Source of the DNA: Terriglobia bacterium
GTDB lineage: Bacteria > Acidobacteriota > Terriglobia > Versatilivoradales > Versatilivoraceae
Reading direction: 5' to 3'
DNA length: 64,000 nucleotides
Assembly (NCBI GenBank): GCA_022452285.1
Contig: JAKUNG010000012.1
Location: 79,261 to 143,260, forward strand
The notes beneath the pieces are model-generated. The model saw nothing but the letters and a program-made list of their open reading frames with translations. It had not been told where the DNA came from and did no database searches. Below, one piece after another: positions 37,236-46,920 of this stretch. Each line of letters starts with the position of its first letter. Positions within the stretch are counted from its first letter, which is position 1. The translations under genes were made by a program, and so were the position numbers.

Positions 37236-38666
37236 ATGAATAATAACTACGGATCTTTTCAAAATGCAATGGAGACCCGAAGAAAGTTTCTTTTTAAATC
37301 TGGGTTAGGGTTTGGAGGATTGGCCCTAAATTATCTGCTGGATTGCGAAAAAGGCGTGGCAACTTCTAAATTGGATAGACCCTTAATGGCGAAACCACCC
37401 CATTTTAAAGCAAAAGGGAAGAGTGTTATTTGTTTATATATGAAAGGGGGCCCTAGTCAAATGGATACCTTCGATCCAAAACCCCTTTTAACACGTTTAG
37501 ATGGTCAACCTATTCCCCCAAGTTTTACGACTAAAGATCTCCAATTACAGTTTGTTAAAGTTGGTGAAATGAAGTTGATGGCTTCCCGTCGTACTTTTAA
37601 AAAATATGGTCAGTCGGGATTAGAAATTTCTGACCTCTTTAGAAACGTTGGTCAATATGCTGATGATTTAGCAGTGATCAGATCCTGTCATCATGAGTCC
37701 TTTATTCATGGGCCGGCTATGAGTCATATGCTAACCGGCTCTATACAGCTTGGGCATCCAAGTGTGGGGTCTTGGGTGGTATACGGTTTAGGAAGTGAAA
37801 CTGAGAATCTGCCTGCATATATAGCGATGTCAGAAGGTTCTGGAGTGTCAACTAAAGCTGTTTACAGTTCTGGTTTTTTGCCAGCAGCTTACCAAGGGAC
37901 ATTTGTGAGGGCTGAAGGTTCTCCCTTGAGAAACCTAGAACCCCAGATTGATGTAAATAATCAACAGAAAGTCTTAAATCAGGTTAACCGTTGGAATCGT
38001 CGGTATTTAGCGGATGAGCGTCAGGATGATTCCCGATTAGCGGCACGTTTAAATAACTATGAGTTAGCATTTCGAATGCAAACTGCTGGTCCGGAGTTGA
38101 TTAATATTTCAGATGAGCCAGCACACGTTCAGGATATGTATGGATTAAATTCAGAACACACTGCCAAATTTGGACGAATGTGTTTGCTTGCTCGGCGAAT
38201 GGTTGAAAGAGGAGTAAGGTTTATTCAGTTATATAAGTCTGGTTGGGATGGACACACTGAAAATGATCAGTTACATGTAACTAGTTCTGCACAGATTGAT
38301 AGGCCCATAGCTGGTTTGCTCGCTGATCTTAAACAGCGGGGATTATTGGAGAGTACAATTCTCGTTTGGACTGGGGAGTTTGGAAGGACGCCAATTAATC
38401 AAGGTAAGATGGGGCGAGATCATAATCCCTATGGTTTTACAACTTGGATGGCAGGGGGAGGAATTCGTGGTGGAAAAATAGTTGGGTCTACTGACGAATT
38501 AGGTTTTAGAGCAGTTGAGGACAGGGTTCATGTTAACGATTTACATGCAACGATTCTTGGTCTTTTGGGGTTAGACCATGAAAAGCTTACTTATTTTTTT
38601 GAAGGACGCCACAGAAGACTGACCGATGTTGGAGGACAGAATAATTTAGCAACACGGTTAATTTAA
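37236..38666 (+). CDS. Tat-exported DUF1501 protein, copy 1
   Basis: A 476-residue protein with a Tat leader T-R-R-K-F-L-F (about residues 12-18 from ATG 37236) and the DUF1501 domain, an alkaline phosphatase/sulfatase-like fold. Seen are M-K-G-G-P-S-Q-M-D-T-F-D-P-K-P (about 70-84), W-D-G-H near 338, T-G-E-F-G-R-T-P near 383-390, G-R-D-H-N-P-Y-G near 398-405 and D-L-H-A-T-I-L near 440, with His/Asp residues arranged as possible metal ligands. ATG 37236 follows GGAAAGGAACG; the 37212 start is less likely. It forms an operon with the upstream PSCyt/DUF1553 gene. Confidence 0.92.
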   Translation: MNNNYGSFQNAMETRRKFLFKSGLGFGGLALNYLLDCEKGVATSKLDRPLMAKPPHFKAKGKSVICLYMKGGPSQMDTFDPKPLLTRLDGQPIPPSFTTKDLQLQFVKVGEMKLMASRRTFKKYGQSGLEISDLFRNVGQYADDLAVIRSCHHESFIHGPAMSHMLTGSIQLGHPSVGSWVVYGLGSETENLPAYIAMSEGSGVSTKAVYSSGFLPAAYQGTFVRAEGSPLRNLEPQIDVNNQQKVLNQVNRWNRRYLADERQDDSRLAARLNNYELAFRMQTAGPELINISDEPAHVQDMYGLNSEHTAKFGRMCLLARRMVERGVRFIQLYKSGWDGHTENDQLHVTSSAQIDRPIAGLLADLKQRGLLESTILVWTGEFGRTPINQGKMGRDHNPYGFTTWMAGGGIRGGKIVGSTDELGFRAVEDRVHVNDLHATILGLLGLDHEKLTYFFEGRHRRLTDVGGQNNLATRLI

Positions 38667-38740
38667 AGTAGTTTTTGTTTTAATGAAAGAATAAGAATCA
38701 TTGATGGTTTAACAGTAGAAGTTCTGCTTGAATACTTCTT

Positions 38741-39265
38741 ATGAGAAAGATGATTAAAACCTTAATAATTATTGCCTTGGTGACTCTTGCTAGCTTGAAT
38801 AAGGCTAACGCCGATTTGAGTCTGTCCTATAAGGGAAAATTGAGAACTCCTCTGGACTTGTACACCCAAGAAGGATCAAGACTGGAAAAAGGGAACTATA
38901 ATATTGAGGTAGAGTGTAGACAAAAGTGTTCATTACAATTATTTCAGGGAGATCAAGTTGTCGCTAATCTTGAGGGAACGTTATCTAGAGGTTATCAAAA
39001 AAGGAAAACTGCATTGATGATTCCTATTGTAGGTACCATATTTTTACAATCTTCAATTAAAACTGGCAGGAGTGATGCTGAAAGACGTTTTAGTCAAACG
39101 GGACGACCCCAGTACGTAGAGGAGACCCATGATTGGCAAGGAAGTCTTAGAATTTTCAAAACAAAATCTTCGAATGATGGGAAGGTTTATATAGTATTTC
39201 ATGAAAAGGACAGGTCCAGTCGTTATAGACAGGTTGAATTCAAGTTGTTGTCTTCGAAGCCTTGA
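38741..39265 (+). CDS. Small exported protein, function unknown
   Basis: A 174-residue protein with a Sec signal peptide (about 1-24, A-N-A-D cleavage). The mature part is beta-rich, begins L-S-L-S-Y-K-G-K-L-R-T-P-L-D-L and has a central hydrophobic stretch I-P-I-V-G-T-I (about 102-108). A Cys pair (C-R-Q-K-C, 59-63) could form a disulfide. I do not recognise a family. It lies 74 bp after the DUF1501 gene on the same strand and may be the third gene of that operon. Confidence 0.65.
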   Translation: MRKMIKTLIIIALVTLASLNKANADLSLSYKGKLRTPLDLYTQEGSRLEKGNYNIEVECRQKCSLQLFQGDQVVANLEGTLSRGYQKRKTALMIPIVGTIFLQSSIKTGRSDAERRFSQTGRPQYVEETHDWQGSLRIFKTKSSNDGKVYIVFHEKDRSSRYRQVEFKLLSSKP

Positions 39266-39437
39266 ATTTCAAAATCCGCAAAGAAAGACTCATTTTAATC
39301 TAAACAACCTATTGCTATGGACTTAGCGAGAATTTAGCTAATGTCTTACTTTTTCTAATATCATTTCTATTTCCAAAACTAGTCATTGTATTTAAGTTTA
39401 TCAAAAGACATTCGATAAAAACTAGTGGAGAAATGCG

Positions 39438-40715
39438 TTAACCTAGGTCAACTGCCAGAATCCTGCTGCGGCTTCTCAAATAAAGAGTAGTTCCAACTAG
39501 GGAAGGGATAGTCCAGCAATTCTCTTCAAGGATTTTTGCTTTGGCTAAAATGGTAGGACCGTCATTAGACACTTTTACAAGGGCTAAGGTTCCACCTTCA
39601 TCTAAAACAATAAACTTTTTATCGGCGTAAAGAAAGGTTGCTTTAGCAAAGCTTCGGTCTTTCCACAAGACATCCCCAGTAGACACCTGAAGAGCTGTAA
39701 AGAATGCAGGACCAAAATCACCACTTGAACTGTATACTACATCGTCAAGTCGAATCATATTTCCGTGATGTAAACGCATTCTTTTATTAAACCAAAGCTC
39801 TTTCACACTTGTTCTTTCATCGTTTTTGATTAACTTCAGAGCACGAGTTCCACCTTTGTAGGCCGTTGAAATTACTAATGTGTTGTCTTTTCCCCAAGAA
39901 GGAGTACTAACAGTTAAACCCCCGGCCAGACCATGAGTAAATTGCCAAAGTAGTTCGCCAGTGAGGGGGTTCACTCCAACAACCTCATTGTCCATTAATC
40001 CTACTAATTGATCACTTCCATTTACATTTATGATTATCGGTGAAGAATGAGAGCGTCCAAAATTATGTTTTGACCATAAAACTTCGCCGGTGTCCTGATG
40101 AAAAGCCATTAAGGCATGTTGAGAACCTCCTACTAAAGCAATAACTAGGTTTTGATAAGAAATAGGACTTGAGGAAAACCCTCTGCTCATTGGCGTGGCG
40201 TTATATTTTTCGGTAAGATCATGTTGCCAAATAACCTCCCCATTATCCTTTCTTAAGCAATACATTTTTCCAGTCCAACCGATTGAGACAATAGAAGATT
40301 TAGTTAAGACTGGAGTAGATTGTGGACCAAGTCCATATTTTTTGTCGGTGCTGTCTTGCTTCTTTTTAATTGTGGCCGGATAGGTAAATTCCCACACTGT
40401 TGAGCCAGTCTTTTTATCCATTGCTATCAGCACCTCTGACTCAGCTTGCCGATACATTGTGTAGGCTTTAGAATGGTCAACCAATATTCCCGAATACCCC
40501 TCACCTAATTCACGACTCCAGAGTTTGAGGGGCCCTTCATTACTCCATGAATTTGACAATTTAACTGATGAAACCTTAAAATCTCCAGTAGTTCCACCCC
40601 ATCTAGGCCATTCTGTCGGCGATATAGTACTACAACTGATAGCTAGCAGAAGAATAAGGCAAGGAGTTGTATAAATATGGGTTTTGCAGATTGCTCTATT
40701 TTTTAATTTAACCAT
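39438..40715 (-). CDS. Lipoprotein with PQQ-type beta-propeller (BamB-like fold)
   Basis: A 425-residue protein. A lipobox L-A-I-S-C lies at the end of the signal (Cys near 28 from ATG 40715). The rest has several PQQ-like propeller blades marked by recurrent A-x-D-x-x-T-G-x-x-x-W segments, such as A-M-D-K-K-T-G-S-T-V-W and V-S-T-G-D-V-L-W. Proteins of this type in Planctomycetes and Acidobacteria are exported binding or scaffold propellers; PQQ binding is not evident. A GTG at 40730 is an alternative start. It is the last gene of the reverse operon that begins at 44892. Confidence 0.82.
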   Translation of the reverse strand: MVKLKNRAICKTHIYTTPCLILLLAISCSTISPTEWPRWGGTTGDFKVSSVKLSNSWSNEGPLKLWSRELGEGYSGILVDHSKAYTMYRQAESEVLIAMDKKTGSTVWEFTYPATIKKKQDSTDKKYGLGPQSTPVLTKSSIVSIGWTGKMYCLRKDNGEVIWQHDLTEKYNATPMSRGFSSSPISYQNLVIALVGGSQHALMAFHQDTGEVLWSKHNFGRSHSSPIIINVNGSDQLVGLMDNEVVGVNPLTGELLWQFTHGLAGGLTVSTPSWGKDNTLVISTAYKGGTRALKLIKNDERTSVKELWFNKRMRLHHGNMIRLDDVVYSSSGDFGPAFFTALQVSTGDVLWKDRSFAKATFLYADKKFIVLDEGGTLALVKVSNDGPTILAKAKILEENCWTIPSLVGTTLYLRSRSRILAVDLG

Positions 40716-40806
40716 GTCGATTAGTTCCACAAACGGAAAAGGATTTGTTCATCTGTAATTAATTGAAAAATTTAGATTCTAAAACTTTTTAGATTATTAA
40801 GAAGTT

Positions 40807-41853
40807 TTAAACAGTGTTAACCCCTAATTTTTTTGCTGTTTCAGTAACTTTCATCCAGATATCATCTTCAATTGGAATACCATTTTTAGAACGGTCAGCA
40901 TAGGTTTTCCTTTCAGGGTCTCCAGGCACTTGAACTGTTTTAAATCCTGGGGCTGGAGGGACCGCCCTTACTCGTTGCTGCATTTCATCTGCGCGCTCAT
41001 TGAATTCATCAACAGACTGAAATAGATCCGAGCGGAAAACTAAGAATGTTGCTGCATGATGACGAAGTACATCGCTAGATAGGGTGTCATTAACAAAACT
41101 ATCTGATCCAAGAAAAATCCGGCTTAAAAATTCTGTCCACAACATAATAGCCCAGCCTTTGTGTTGCCCGAATGGAATGTGGCCTCCTCCATTGAAAAAG
41201 TCAGCAGGATTAGTACTTGGTTTTCCCTCGTTATCTACAATACACCCTTCTGGCAGAGACTGATTACGGTTGTATGCATTATCAACTTTAACTCCAGAAA
41301 TAGCCGAGGTAGCAAAATCAATAATCATTGGAGGTTCATTTCCTGATGGGACACCCATAGCAATTGGATTAGTATGAAGGAGTCGTTTCCTTCCACCAAA
41401 AGGAACAGTTTTAGGGTCAATTTCACTGAAACCACCAAGCCAAGTCATAGAAATCATTTTTTCTTTTGCTGCTAGCTCTGAGAAATGCCCGACACGTCCA
41501 AGATGATGTGCTTGGACCAGTCCAACCAAAGCAAGTTGATTTTTTTTTGCCTTCTTAATTGCTAGCTCAATTGCAAATTTGGCTGCTACTTGGCCGAAGG
41601 TCCAGTTTCCAGATACTAAGGCCGTGGCAGCAGTTTCCTTGAGAATAGAGGGGTTGCCAGCAGGTAAAAGTTTTTTGGTTTGAATATCAGACACATATCC
41701 AGGAATATGCCAAATGCCGTGAGTATCAATACCTTTTAAATTTGCAAGGACCAAGTGCTCAGCAACCTGCCTGGCATTAGAAGAACTACTACCGGTTTTT
41801 AAAAGAATTTCAGAAGTTAAAATTCTTAATTCATCTGCTTGCTTAATTACCAT
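40807..41853 (-). CDS. Ldh2/YlbC-type malate/L-lactate dehydrogenase family protein
   Basis: A 348-residue NAD(P)-dependent oxidoreductase of the Ldh_2 family (malate, L-lactate, ureidoglycolate, 2,3-diketogulonate or sulfolactate dehydrogenases). Diagnostic segments are G-I-D-T-H-G-I-W (His near 46), T-N-P-I-A-M-G-V-P (about 161-169) and F-A-T-S near 180, plus G-H-I-P-F-G-Q-H-K-G near 223-232. It has no Rossmann motif, as expected for this fold. It follows the Nramp-fold gene by 39 bp. The likely role is oxidation of a hydroxy acid made from the substrate handled by the upstream epimerase and RraA genes. Confidence 0.88.
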   Translation of the reverse strand: MVIKQADELRILTSEILLKTGSSSSNARQVAEHLVLANLKGIDTHGIWHIPGYVSDIQTKKLLPAGNPSILKETAATALVSGNWTFGQVAAKFAIELAIKKAKKNQLALVGLVQAHHLGRVGHFSELAAKEKMISMTWLGGFSEIDPKTVPFGGRKRLLHTNPIAMGVPSGNEPPMIIDFATSAISGVKVDNAYNRNQSLPEGCIVDNEGKPSTNPADFFNGGGHIPFGQHKGWAIMLWTEFLSRIFLGSDSFVNDTLSSDVLRHHAATFLVFRSDLFQSVDEFNERADEMQQRVRAVPPAPGFKTVQVPGDPERKTYADRSKNGIPIEDDIWMKVTETAKKLGVNTV

Positions 41854-41892
41854 AGAAGAAATTCTTTCTTAAGAAGCGTTTGTATTGTTTTT

Positions 41893-43260
41893 CTAGATAA
41901 GACCACTTTGCACTGCCAGTCCCAACACTACTGACCCAATAATCACCACCGCAGAACCAACTAGAAGCCATGCACCTAAAGAGCTCATTCTCATTGAACG
42001 GTTAATTCGAAAAGCCATCCAACAAACTGCTACAGCTACTAAAGGAGTTCCAAAGACTCCTATGATGTAGTGACTGAGGATCACCATGTATCCGGGACGA
42101 TCTGGAAAAAATAGATACAGGATTAAAGTGCACCACAGAAATATTGATTGAATAATCTTATGGGATTTTTGGACAGATTTCGGTTGATTTCGATTGACAA
42201 GATTAAGAGTACAAAGAAAATCAGTTACAATTCGTCCACTGACAGCAGTAGCAGCTAACAAAGTTGAAAATAGAGTTGCAAGAGCACTCATAAAAAAAAT
42301 AATTTTTGCCCACGGCCCATAACTTTCCGTAAAAATTATTGATATCTGCTCTACTACTCCAATACCTGAAGGTACCTGACCTTGCTTGAAGAGAATAGCT
42401 GCTCCAAGGAGAAAGTAACTACAAGTGATAACGGTTGCCAGCGATGTAGCCAGTGCTACATCGAACTTCAAGATTCTTACCCAACCTTGGGCTCGTGTAA
42501 CCCATCCTTTTGATTCTGGAGAACCAAGATAACGGCCATAGCCTTTTTCTAATATCCAATAGGGATATGCTATCAACTCCGTGCCAGAAACCCCCAGAGC
42601 CCCAATTAAACTGATTACAGCAAAGGCCGCTAGTCGAACATCCGTATCTCCAAGAGAAAAAGAAAGTCCTGTAAAGATGTCTTCTATACTTATTTTATAG
42701 GGTGTCCCTTGTAACATGATTAGACCAACTATGGCTGAGATACTCAGAATTAAAGCCAGGCTAACCATTATTTTTTCAAGTGGCTGATAAAGGCTTTTCC
42801 ACAGAACTAATTGTGCTGCCAAAACTATTAGAATTCCCCAAATTTGAATAGAACGGATAGTGTCTGGGTTTAAGGCAGAGATGCCATGAAACAGGCCAGA
42901 CATGGCCCCAACTAATCCAGAGGCTCCAATTTGTGCAAAAAACCAGCCAAACATGAAAATCCAAACAAGCCAAGAAACCCTTCTCAGCTTTGGCCCCGGA
43001 AAATCACGAAGAACCTGAAAAATTGTTTGATTAGTAGTTAGACAATAACGACCCACCTCTACTTGTAAAAAGTATTTAATCACGCAGGACAAAATTACAG
43101 CCCAGAAAAGAACAAACCCAAATTTAGCAGCTTGGAGTGGCGTGTTAATGAGCTCCCCTGAACCAATGACTCCAGCAGCAATTACGATGCCTGGACCCAT
43201 GGTTAATAAAGTTGGCCAGAACTTAACAGGAGCATTTCTGATTTGTTGGTCTTGGTTCAT
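41893..43260 (-). CDS. Nramp-fold transporter with altered metal-binding motifs
   Basis: A 455-residue membrane protein with about 11 helices in the Nramp/LeuT fold. The N-terminal G-P-G precedes TM1 as in Nramp, but where canonical members have D-P-G-N the sequence has G-S-G-E (about 33-36). The matching motif in TM6, normally M-P-H, is replaced by S-G-T-E (about 223-226). These are the metal ligands in Nramp transporters, so Mn/Fe transport is not supported. In an operon with sugar epimerase, RraA and dehydrogenase genes, transport of an organic acid or another cation is possible. Similar noncanonical members are known in planctomycete-like genomes. Confidence 0.8.
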   Translation of the reverse strand: MNQDQQIRNAPVKFWPTLLTMGPGIVIAAGVIGSGELINTPLQAAKFGFVLFWAVILSCVIKYFLQVEVGRYCLTTNQTIFQVLRDFPGPKLRRVSWLVWIFMFGWFFAQIGASGLVGAMSGLFHGISALNPDTIRSIQIWGILIVLAAQLVLWKSLYQPLEKIMVSLALILSISAIVGLIMLQGTPYKISIEDIFTGLSFSLGDTDVRLAAFAVISLIGALGVSGTELIAYPYWILEKGYGRYLGSPESKGWVTRAQGWVRILKFDVALATSLATVITCSYFLLGAAILFKQGQVPSGIGVVEQISIIFTESYGPWAKIIFFMSALATLFSTLLAATAVSGRIVTDFLCTLNLVNRNQPKSVQKSHKIIQSIFLWCTLILYLFFPDRPGYMVILSHYIIGVFGTPLVAVAVCWMAFRINRSMRMSSLGAWLLVGSAVVIIGSVVLGLAVQSGLI

Positions 43261-43295
43261 CGAGTATTCTTTTATCTATTAAGATAATGAAAAGG

Positions 43296-43994
43296 TTAAG
43301 GTTTATCAGGTCGCAAACGAGTTTTAAGACCTTCTATGCTAAAACTGTTTTGCAAAAAGTTAAAATATTCTCTTTCCTCGTCCTGAACAAGCTGAGCTTT
43401 TTCTGGGAGTAAGCAGGCGTACTGATTTGGTATTTTAACTAAACCGCTATGATCACCATGCAGCAGGTCTCCAGGTGAGATTGTTAATCCACAAATGGTA
43501 ACCGTAGTATTAAAATTAATATAGGTAGGATAACCATGAGAAGCAACCCAGCCTGTAGAAAATAAGTGAAAGTCTGGAGTCTTCTCTGTAATTCCAGTAC
43601 GATCTCTCGCATTTGCATCAGTGACAATGCCAATACATCCTAGATTAGTCAAAGCAGATGTAAACATATCTCCCACTAGACAACATCGGTTACGATCAAG
43701 GCCGTTATGTTTAATGACAAGGACTACGGGTCGGGGGGCATTTTCAAGTATCTTAACTAGCTGCTCTAGTTGTGGCGGTCTTTTATCACCGGGAGTAGTA
43801 CTGTCTGCCGTAGCAGTTACAGCATATCCAACCATAGATTTAAGTTGAGGGAATTGACAAATCAATTCGTTAGAAGTGAAGCCTGCCGCCCGGTCTCGAA
43901 TTTGTAACTTTTCTATGGCATTAGAAATAGTTGGAGTGTCAAAAGAGGCTAATGATTTAATGAGTTCAGTAGATTTTTCTGTTAGTTCGTCCAT
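43296..43994 (-). CDS. RraA family protein (4-hydroxy-4-methyl-2-oxoglutarate aldolase-like)
   Basis: A 232-residue member of the RraA/HMG aldolase family. The family core G-D-M-F-T-S-A-L (about 118-125) followed by G-I-V-T-D-A-N-A-R-D-R (about 133-143) holds the Arg-Asp pair used for metal and pyruvyl substrate binding. The E. coli RraA inhibitor of RNase E is shorter, and this catabolic operon favours an aldolase or oxaloacetate decarboxylase-type enzyme. It follows the epimerase gene by 16 bp and precedes the transporter by 35 bp. The exact substrate is unknown. Confidence 0.85.
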   Translation of the reverse strand: MDELTEKSTELIKSLASFDTPTISNAIEKLQIRDRAAGFTSNELICQFPQLKSMVGYAVTATADSTTPGDKRPPQLEQLVKILENAPRPVVLVIKHNGLDRNRCCLVGDMFTSALTNLGCIGIVTDANARDRTGITEKTPDFHLFSTGWVASHGYPTYINFNTTVTICGLTISPGDLLHGDHSGLVKIPNQYACLLPEKAQLVQDEEREYFNFLQNSFSIEGLKTRLRPDKP

Positions 43995-44010
43995 AAGATG
44001 AATTCACCTC

Positions 44011-44892
44011 TCAAACAGGGTGTACAATTTGTTCCTGTAAATCTGCCATCTTTTCCATTTGTTTCATGAAAATAATGGTGCTATTAAGTACTGTTTTCCA
44101 GTCTGGTTTAGCAGGAACACTATCTAGTGATATATACCCGTTGAACTTAATTGAGTTTAGAGTTCTAATGATCTGGAGAAAATCAATGTGTCCTGTTCCT
44201 GGTCCTTGACGGTTATTATCTGCTAGATGTATGTGCATTAACCTGTCAGAAACTGAACGAAGGGCATCGTTAATAGGTCCATCCTCCATATTCACGTGGA
44301 AAAAATCAGCTAACACTCCTAAATTATCTGCGTTTATTTCATCTGCTATGTCTTTTGCTTCAACTAAACTATTTAAAAATCCGGCATAACCTTCGAAGCG
44401 ATTAATGGGCTCAATTCCGATATTAACATTATGTTTAGCAGCGTACTCGGTTATTTCTACTGTTGACTTGATAAAATTATCTCGTAGGACCTTGATAGGT
44501 GTTTTAGTAACGGGGTATTCAGACTCTGCAGGTGAAGCAACTATTTCGAAGCAAGGTGGATCATCAAAAGTTGCCGCTAAATCAATACTCTTTTTTGCAT
44601 AGTCTATACCATGGCGACGTTCTGATTCATCAGAGGAAGCTAGATCTCGAACCTCTCCAGCGTGCCAGGGTGCCCATGCTCCAATGAGGGCTGGAACTTT
44701 TAGACCCAATGAAAATGCTAGCTCTTTAACTTCATTAAACTTTTTGAAATCAATACGATCGGGTTCAGCGTCTAAATCAACACCATTGTATCCAGCATTG
44801 GCAACTGCCTCCAGAACTTCTACGGGGTTTTCCCATACATTGCCACCACTGGCCGATAACGTGCATAGAATCACAGAGTATTTATGCTGCAT
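44011..44892 (-). CDS. Sugar phosphate isomerase/epimerase (xylose isomerase-like barrel)
   Basis: A 293-residue AP endonuclease family 2 TIM barrel. Visible are G-Y-N-G-V-D-L-D-A near 33-41, N-I-G-I-E-P-I-N-R-F-E near 152-162 with a metal Glu, D-F-F-H-V-N near 192-197, H-I-H-L-A-D-N near 221-227 and G-Y-I-S-L-D near 255. Members isomerise or epimerise keto sugars or act as 3-dehydroshikimate dehydratase. ATG 44892 has a strong GGAGGAA 7 bases upstream; the longer frame to 44907 runs through that site. It is the first gene of the reverse operon epimerase-RraA-transporter-dehydrogenase-propeller. Confidence 0.87.
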   Translation of the reverse strand: MQHKYSVILCTLSASGGNVWENPVEVLEAVANAGYNGVDLDAEPDRIDFKKFNEVKELAFSLGLKVPALIGAWAPWHAGEVRDLASSDESERRHGIDYAKKSIDLAATFDDPPCFEIVASPAESEYPVTKTPIKVLRDNFIKSTVEITEYAAKHNVNIGIEPINRFEGYAGFLNSLVEAKDIADEINADNLGVLADFFHVNMEDGPINDALRSVSDRLMHIHLADNNRQGPGTGHIDFLQIIRTLNSIKFNGYISLDSVPAKPDWKTVLNSTIIFMKQMEKMADLQEQIVHPV

Positions 44893-45112
44893 GATAAGTT
44901 CCTCCAATTACATCCTAGATGTTACTAAATAGAAAAAATAGTCTTAATGAAAAATCACTTATGAATCTAGAAGTGCAGTAAAAAAAATTCTCACTCTAAG
45001 CTAGGCTCAGCTATTCCTAATGAGCTAATGAAGAATTAACCTTTTAAATTTACAATCAAGAAAGCTAAAAAAATAAAACTTAAACTGGGTGCATCTAATG
45101 AGTTTTAAAAAA

Positions 45113-45472
45113 TTATTTCAAAAATACTTCTAAGTACGAAAGGGGATCTGACCTCATTGTTAATTGTTTTAAATGGTATTGCCAGCACTTTTTTGTTTCA
45201 GTTGAATCGTAGTTTACTCCACACTGAGAGCAATGAACAAATGAAACCCAGTGGTGAAATTTAGTCCCAAAATACGCTTTAGCAAATTCTTCTGTAAATA
45301 TAGCCTGAGTATAGCTGGCAAATGACCAAGTTTGTTGTTGCAGTTTGGAGGCAGTGATTACGAGTTTCTCTCCTTGAAAAATTACACCATCATACCGAAG
45401 GGTGAGGTCTTTAATCCCGAGCCATCCATTAGCTACCGCTTGGTCAAATATTCTTGTTAGGAGTTGTTCCAT
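45113..45472 (-). CDS. Small protein with a C-x-x-C pair, function unknown
   Basis: A 119-residue soluble protein. The only marked motif is H-C-S-Q-C-G-V-N-Y (about 80-88), with a further Cys near 95 and His residues at 73-74, which might bind zinc. No signal peptide or membrane helix is seen. It follows the DUF1501 copy 2 gene by 13 bp on the reverse strand, so it is probably the third gene of that operon. I do not recognise a family. Confidence 0.6.
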   Translation of the reverse strand: MEQLLTRIFDQAVANGWLGIKDLTLRYDGVIFQGEKLVITASKLQQQTWSFASYTQAIFTEEFAKAYFGTKFHHWVSFVHCSQCGVNYDSTETKKCWQYHLKQLTMRSDPLSYLEVFLK

Positions 45473-45485
45473 TTAGCCAGAAAAA

Positions 45486-46913
45486 TCAAGAAATGATTTT
45501 CTTTGCCACTACCCCGTGGACATCTGTAAGTCTGAAATCACGACCGCCATACTGATAAGTCAGCTTTTTATGATTTAATCCAAGCAGGTGAAGAATTGTT
45601 GCGTGCAAATCATGGATATGCATGCGGTCCTTCACAGCATGATAACCAAATTCATCTGTAGCACCGTAAATAGTTCCAGGAGTAACTCCCCCTCCAGCCA
45701 TCCACATTGTATAACCATAGGGGTTATGATCACGTCCATCATTTTCAGCAAATGGGGTACGACCAAATTCTCCTCCCCATACAATTAGGGTTTCATCCAA
45801 CAAACCTCGCGTCTTAAGATCTTTTAGGAGTCCTGCAATTGGTTTGTCTACTTCTTGAGCATTCTGATTGTGAAGTCTTGCTAGGTCACTGTGTTGGTCC
45901 CATTTGTAGCTATGCCAACACCGAATAACTCGAACTCCTCGTTCAACAAGTCGACGTGCCAAAAGCAATTGCCATCCGTAATCATAAGTCACTTTATTAT
46001 CTAAACCATAAAGTTGCTTTGTAGCTTTTGATTCTTCCTCAACATTAAATACTTCAGGCGCTTCCAGTTGCATACGAAAAGCTAGTTCAAAGGCCTGGAT
46101 TCGAGCTTCGAGTTGGGGGTCATATTTACTGAGGTGTTTATGTCGCTGGTTCATCTTCTGTAACATTTCAAGTTCATAGCGTTGTTGTTCAGAAGTAATA
46201 CCTTGTGATAACAAGTGCTCAATTGGGGTACCTTTAACGTCATCAACTTTTAAACTATCATTTCCAATAGGTGTCGCTTGGTATATGCCGGGAAGAAAAG
46301 AGGAGTGCCAGTTACGGGCGCCACCATGATAGAAGGAGGGCTTTATCTCAATATACCCGGGAAGATTTTGATTTTCACTGCCCAATCCATAAAAAAGCCA
46401 AGAACCAATACTAGGCCGGTTAAAATTTAGTGTCCCAGTATTAAGCTGAAGTAAAGCTGCACCATGATCAACCCCTTCGCCAACAACTGAGCGTATAACA
46501 CAGAGATCATCAGCATGGGCTCCAACATTCTCAAAAAGATTGCTGACAGGAATTCCACTTTGTCCATAGCGTTTGAACTCAAAAGGAGACTTCATTAAGC
46601 CTCCATGACTTTCTGGAGCAAACTGGAGCGAAAGTTTAAAGGGGATAGGCTTGCCATGATCTTTATTTAGTCTTGGTTTAGGATCAAAAGTATCTAAATG
46701 TGAGGGTCCACCATGCATAAAAAGAAAAATCACTCTTTTAGCTCGAGGGAGAAAATGAGGAGCTCGAGCCTGTAAAGGGTTAGTTTCTCCAGTTTTTCCA
46801 AAAAGACCTGACTCTTCAGCGAGTAGAGTACTTAGACCAAGTGATCCAAATCCACATGCAGTTTGGCGGAGCATTGCACGACGAGAAATAGGAAGAATTT
46901 GAGTTGCTCTCAT
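45486..46913 (-). CDS. Tat-exported DUF1501 protein, copy 2
   Basis: A 475-residue paralogue of the DUF1501 protein at 37236-38666. The leader has S-R-R-A-M-L-R (about 10-16). Shared domain points are M-H-G-G-P-S-H-L-D-T-F-D-P-K-P (about 66-80), G-G-E-F-G-R-T-P near 376-383, G-R-D-H-N-P-Y-G near 388-395 and H-D-L-H-A-T-I-L near 431. This copy has H-G-G-P-S-H where copy 1 has K-G-G-P-S-Q, so one putative ligand set differs between them. It begins 7 bp after the upstream PSCyt/DUF1553 gene. Confidence 0.92.
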   Translation of the reverse strand: MRATQILPISRRAMLRQTACGFGSLGLSTLLAEESGLFGKTGETNPLQARAPHFLPRAKRVIFLFMHGGPSHLDTFDPKPRLNKDHGKPIPFKLSLQFAPESHGGLMKSPFEFKRYGQSGIPVSNLFENVGAHADDLCVIRSVVGEGVDHGAALLQLNTGTLNFNRPSIGSWLFYGLGSENQNLPGYIEIKPSFYHGGARNWHSSFLPGIYQATPIGNDSLKVDDVKGTPIEHLLSQGITSEQQRYELEMLQKMNQRHKHLSKYDPQLEARIQAFELAFRMQLEAPEVFNVEEESKATKQLYGLDNKVTYDYGWQLLLARRLVERGVRVIRCWHSYKWDQHSDLARLHNQNAQEVDKPIAGLLKDLKTRGLLDETLIVWGGEFGRTPFAENDGRDHNPYGYTMWMAGGGVTPGTIYGATDEFGYHAVKDRMHIHDLHATILHLLGLNHKKLTYQYGGRDFRLTDVHGVVAKKIIS

Positions 46914-46920
46914 AAAGATA

